7,171 nt of DNA from Planctomycetia bacterium. GTDB lineage: Bacteria; Planctomycetota; Phycisphaerae; Phycisphaerales; SM1A02. The stretch spans positions 1 to 7,171 of the forward strand of contig SYIB01000261.1 in the NCBI GenBank assembly GCA_005798965.1, written 5' to 3'. A program made the translations under genes and the position numbers. A model generated the notes under the pieces. The model worked only from the letters and a program-made list of their open reading frames with translations. It was not told the origin of the DNA and searched no databases. Positions 6,901 through 7,171 of the stretch are shown here, piece by piece (the stretch's first letter is position 1; each line of letters begins with the position of its first letter).

Positions 6901-7171
6901 ACGAGCCAAATCCCATCGATTCCGAGCGCGCCAGCGCCAAGCCCCCACGCTCAACGCGTCGACTTCGGCTTCGGCGCCAGCGGAGCTCGGAGCGCGCGTC
7001 GGCCGTTCGGGCACTGCCGACCCTGCTGACCCTGGGCAACCTGATGTGTGGCGTCGCAGCCATCCACTACGTTGCCAAGCCGATCGAGCCCACCACGATC
7101 TTCGGCTGGAACACGCTGACGGTGGCCGGCACGCTGATTTTCCTCGGCATGTTCTTCGACGGGATCGATGG
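6897..7171 (+). CDS. pssA: CDP-diacylglycerol--serine O-phosphatidyltransferase (N-terminal part, cut by window end)
   Basis: This integral membrane enzyme is expected to transfer a phosphatidyl group from CDP-diacylglycerol to serine, giving phosphatidylserine, the precursor of phosphatidylethanolamine. The 91 complete codons visible show a basic, Arg/Ser-rich leader (about 1-38) and then ALPTLLTLGNLMCGVAAI (39-56), which matches the first transmembrane segment of bacterial PssA (P-x-LLTLGNL-x-CG). A second hydrophobic stretch (LTVAGTLIFLGMFFDGID, 74-91) leads into the start of the CDP-alcohol phosphotransferase motif D-G-x-x-D-G-x-x-A-R; the remainder of the motif lies beyond the edge. The GTG at 6897 is the likely start because it overlaps the lipoprotein stop as GTGA, and the next in-frame ATG (codon 50) lies inside the first membrane segment. 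No strong ribosome site is seen, so translational coupling is likely. Related transferases (PgsA, Pcs) share the motif, but the LLTLGNLMCG segment favours the serine enzyme. Confidence 0.82.
   Translation, partial: MNEPNPIDSERASAKPPRSTRRLRLRRQRSSERASAVRALPTLLTLGNLMCGVAAIHYVAKPIEPTTIFGWNTLTVAGTLIFLGMFFDGID

Noticed and set aside
5959..7014. 351-codon minus-strand open frame over the lipoprotein and pssA starts
   Set aside because: The plus-strand genes here have start/stop overlaps and a recognisable PssA N-terminus. The antisense translation is Arg-rich and featureless.

Overview
This is a GC-rich, densely coded chromosomal stretch from a bacterium that appears to have two membranes. A very large AsmA-like envelope protein implies an inner and an outer membrane. 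The protein style, with long AsmA-like repeats and a long LOG-family protein carrying an extra C-terminal domain, would fit a planctomycete-like (Phycisphaerae-type) lineage. That placement is a guess from gene character, not a demonstrated assignment. I see no RNA gene, mobile element, CRISPR array or large repeat, and no gene-free stretch longer than about 70 bases.

Layout. Bases 1-74 probably hold the 3' end of a plus-strand gene that enters from the left. A minus-strand gene (105-830) converges on it and encodes a short-chain dehydrogenase/reductase of the pteridine reductase (PTR1/FolM-like) type. A 69-bp divergent spacer (831-899) separates it from a plus-strand cluster that runs to the right edge: an AsmA/YhdP/TamB-like membrane-anchored protein of 1362 residues (900-4988), a LOG-family nucleotide-binding protein with a C-terminal extension (4985-6037), a probable lipoprotein of unknown function (6034-6900), and the 5' end of a CDP-alcohol phosphatidyltransferase, most likely phosphatidylserine synthase PssA (6897-7171, cut by the window end).

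How the genes fit together. All three junctions in the plus-strand cluster are 4-bp stop/start overlaps (ATGA, ATGA, GTGA), so the four genes are very probably co-transcribed and translationally coupled. Three of the four products are membrane or envelope proteins: AsmA-like proteins are implicated in moving phospholipid between membranes, PssA makes the precursor of phosphatidylethanolamine, and the third product looks like a lipoprotein. A joint role in phospholipid supply and envelope assembly is a reasonable inference. The LOG protein is the outlier in that scheme.

I did not find a clearly new system. The most useful leads are the coupling of a lipid-bridge-like protein with a phospholipid synthase, the unrecognised lipoprotein between them, and the extra domain on the LOG protein.
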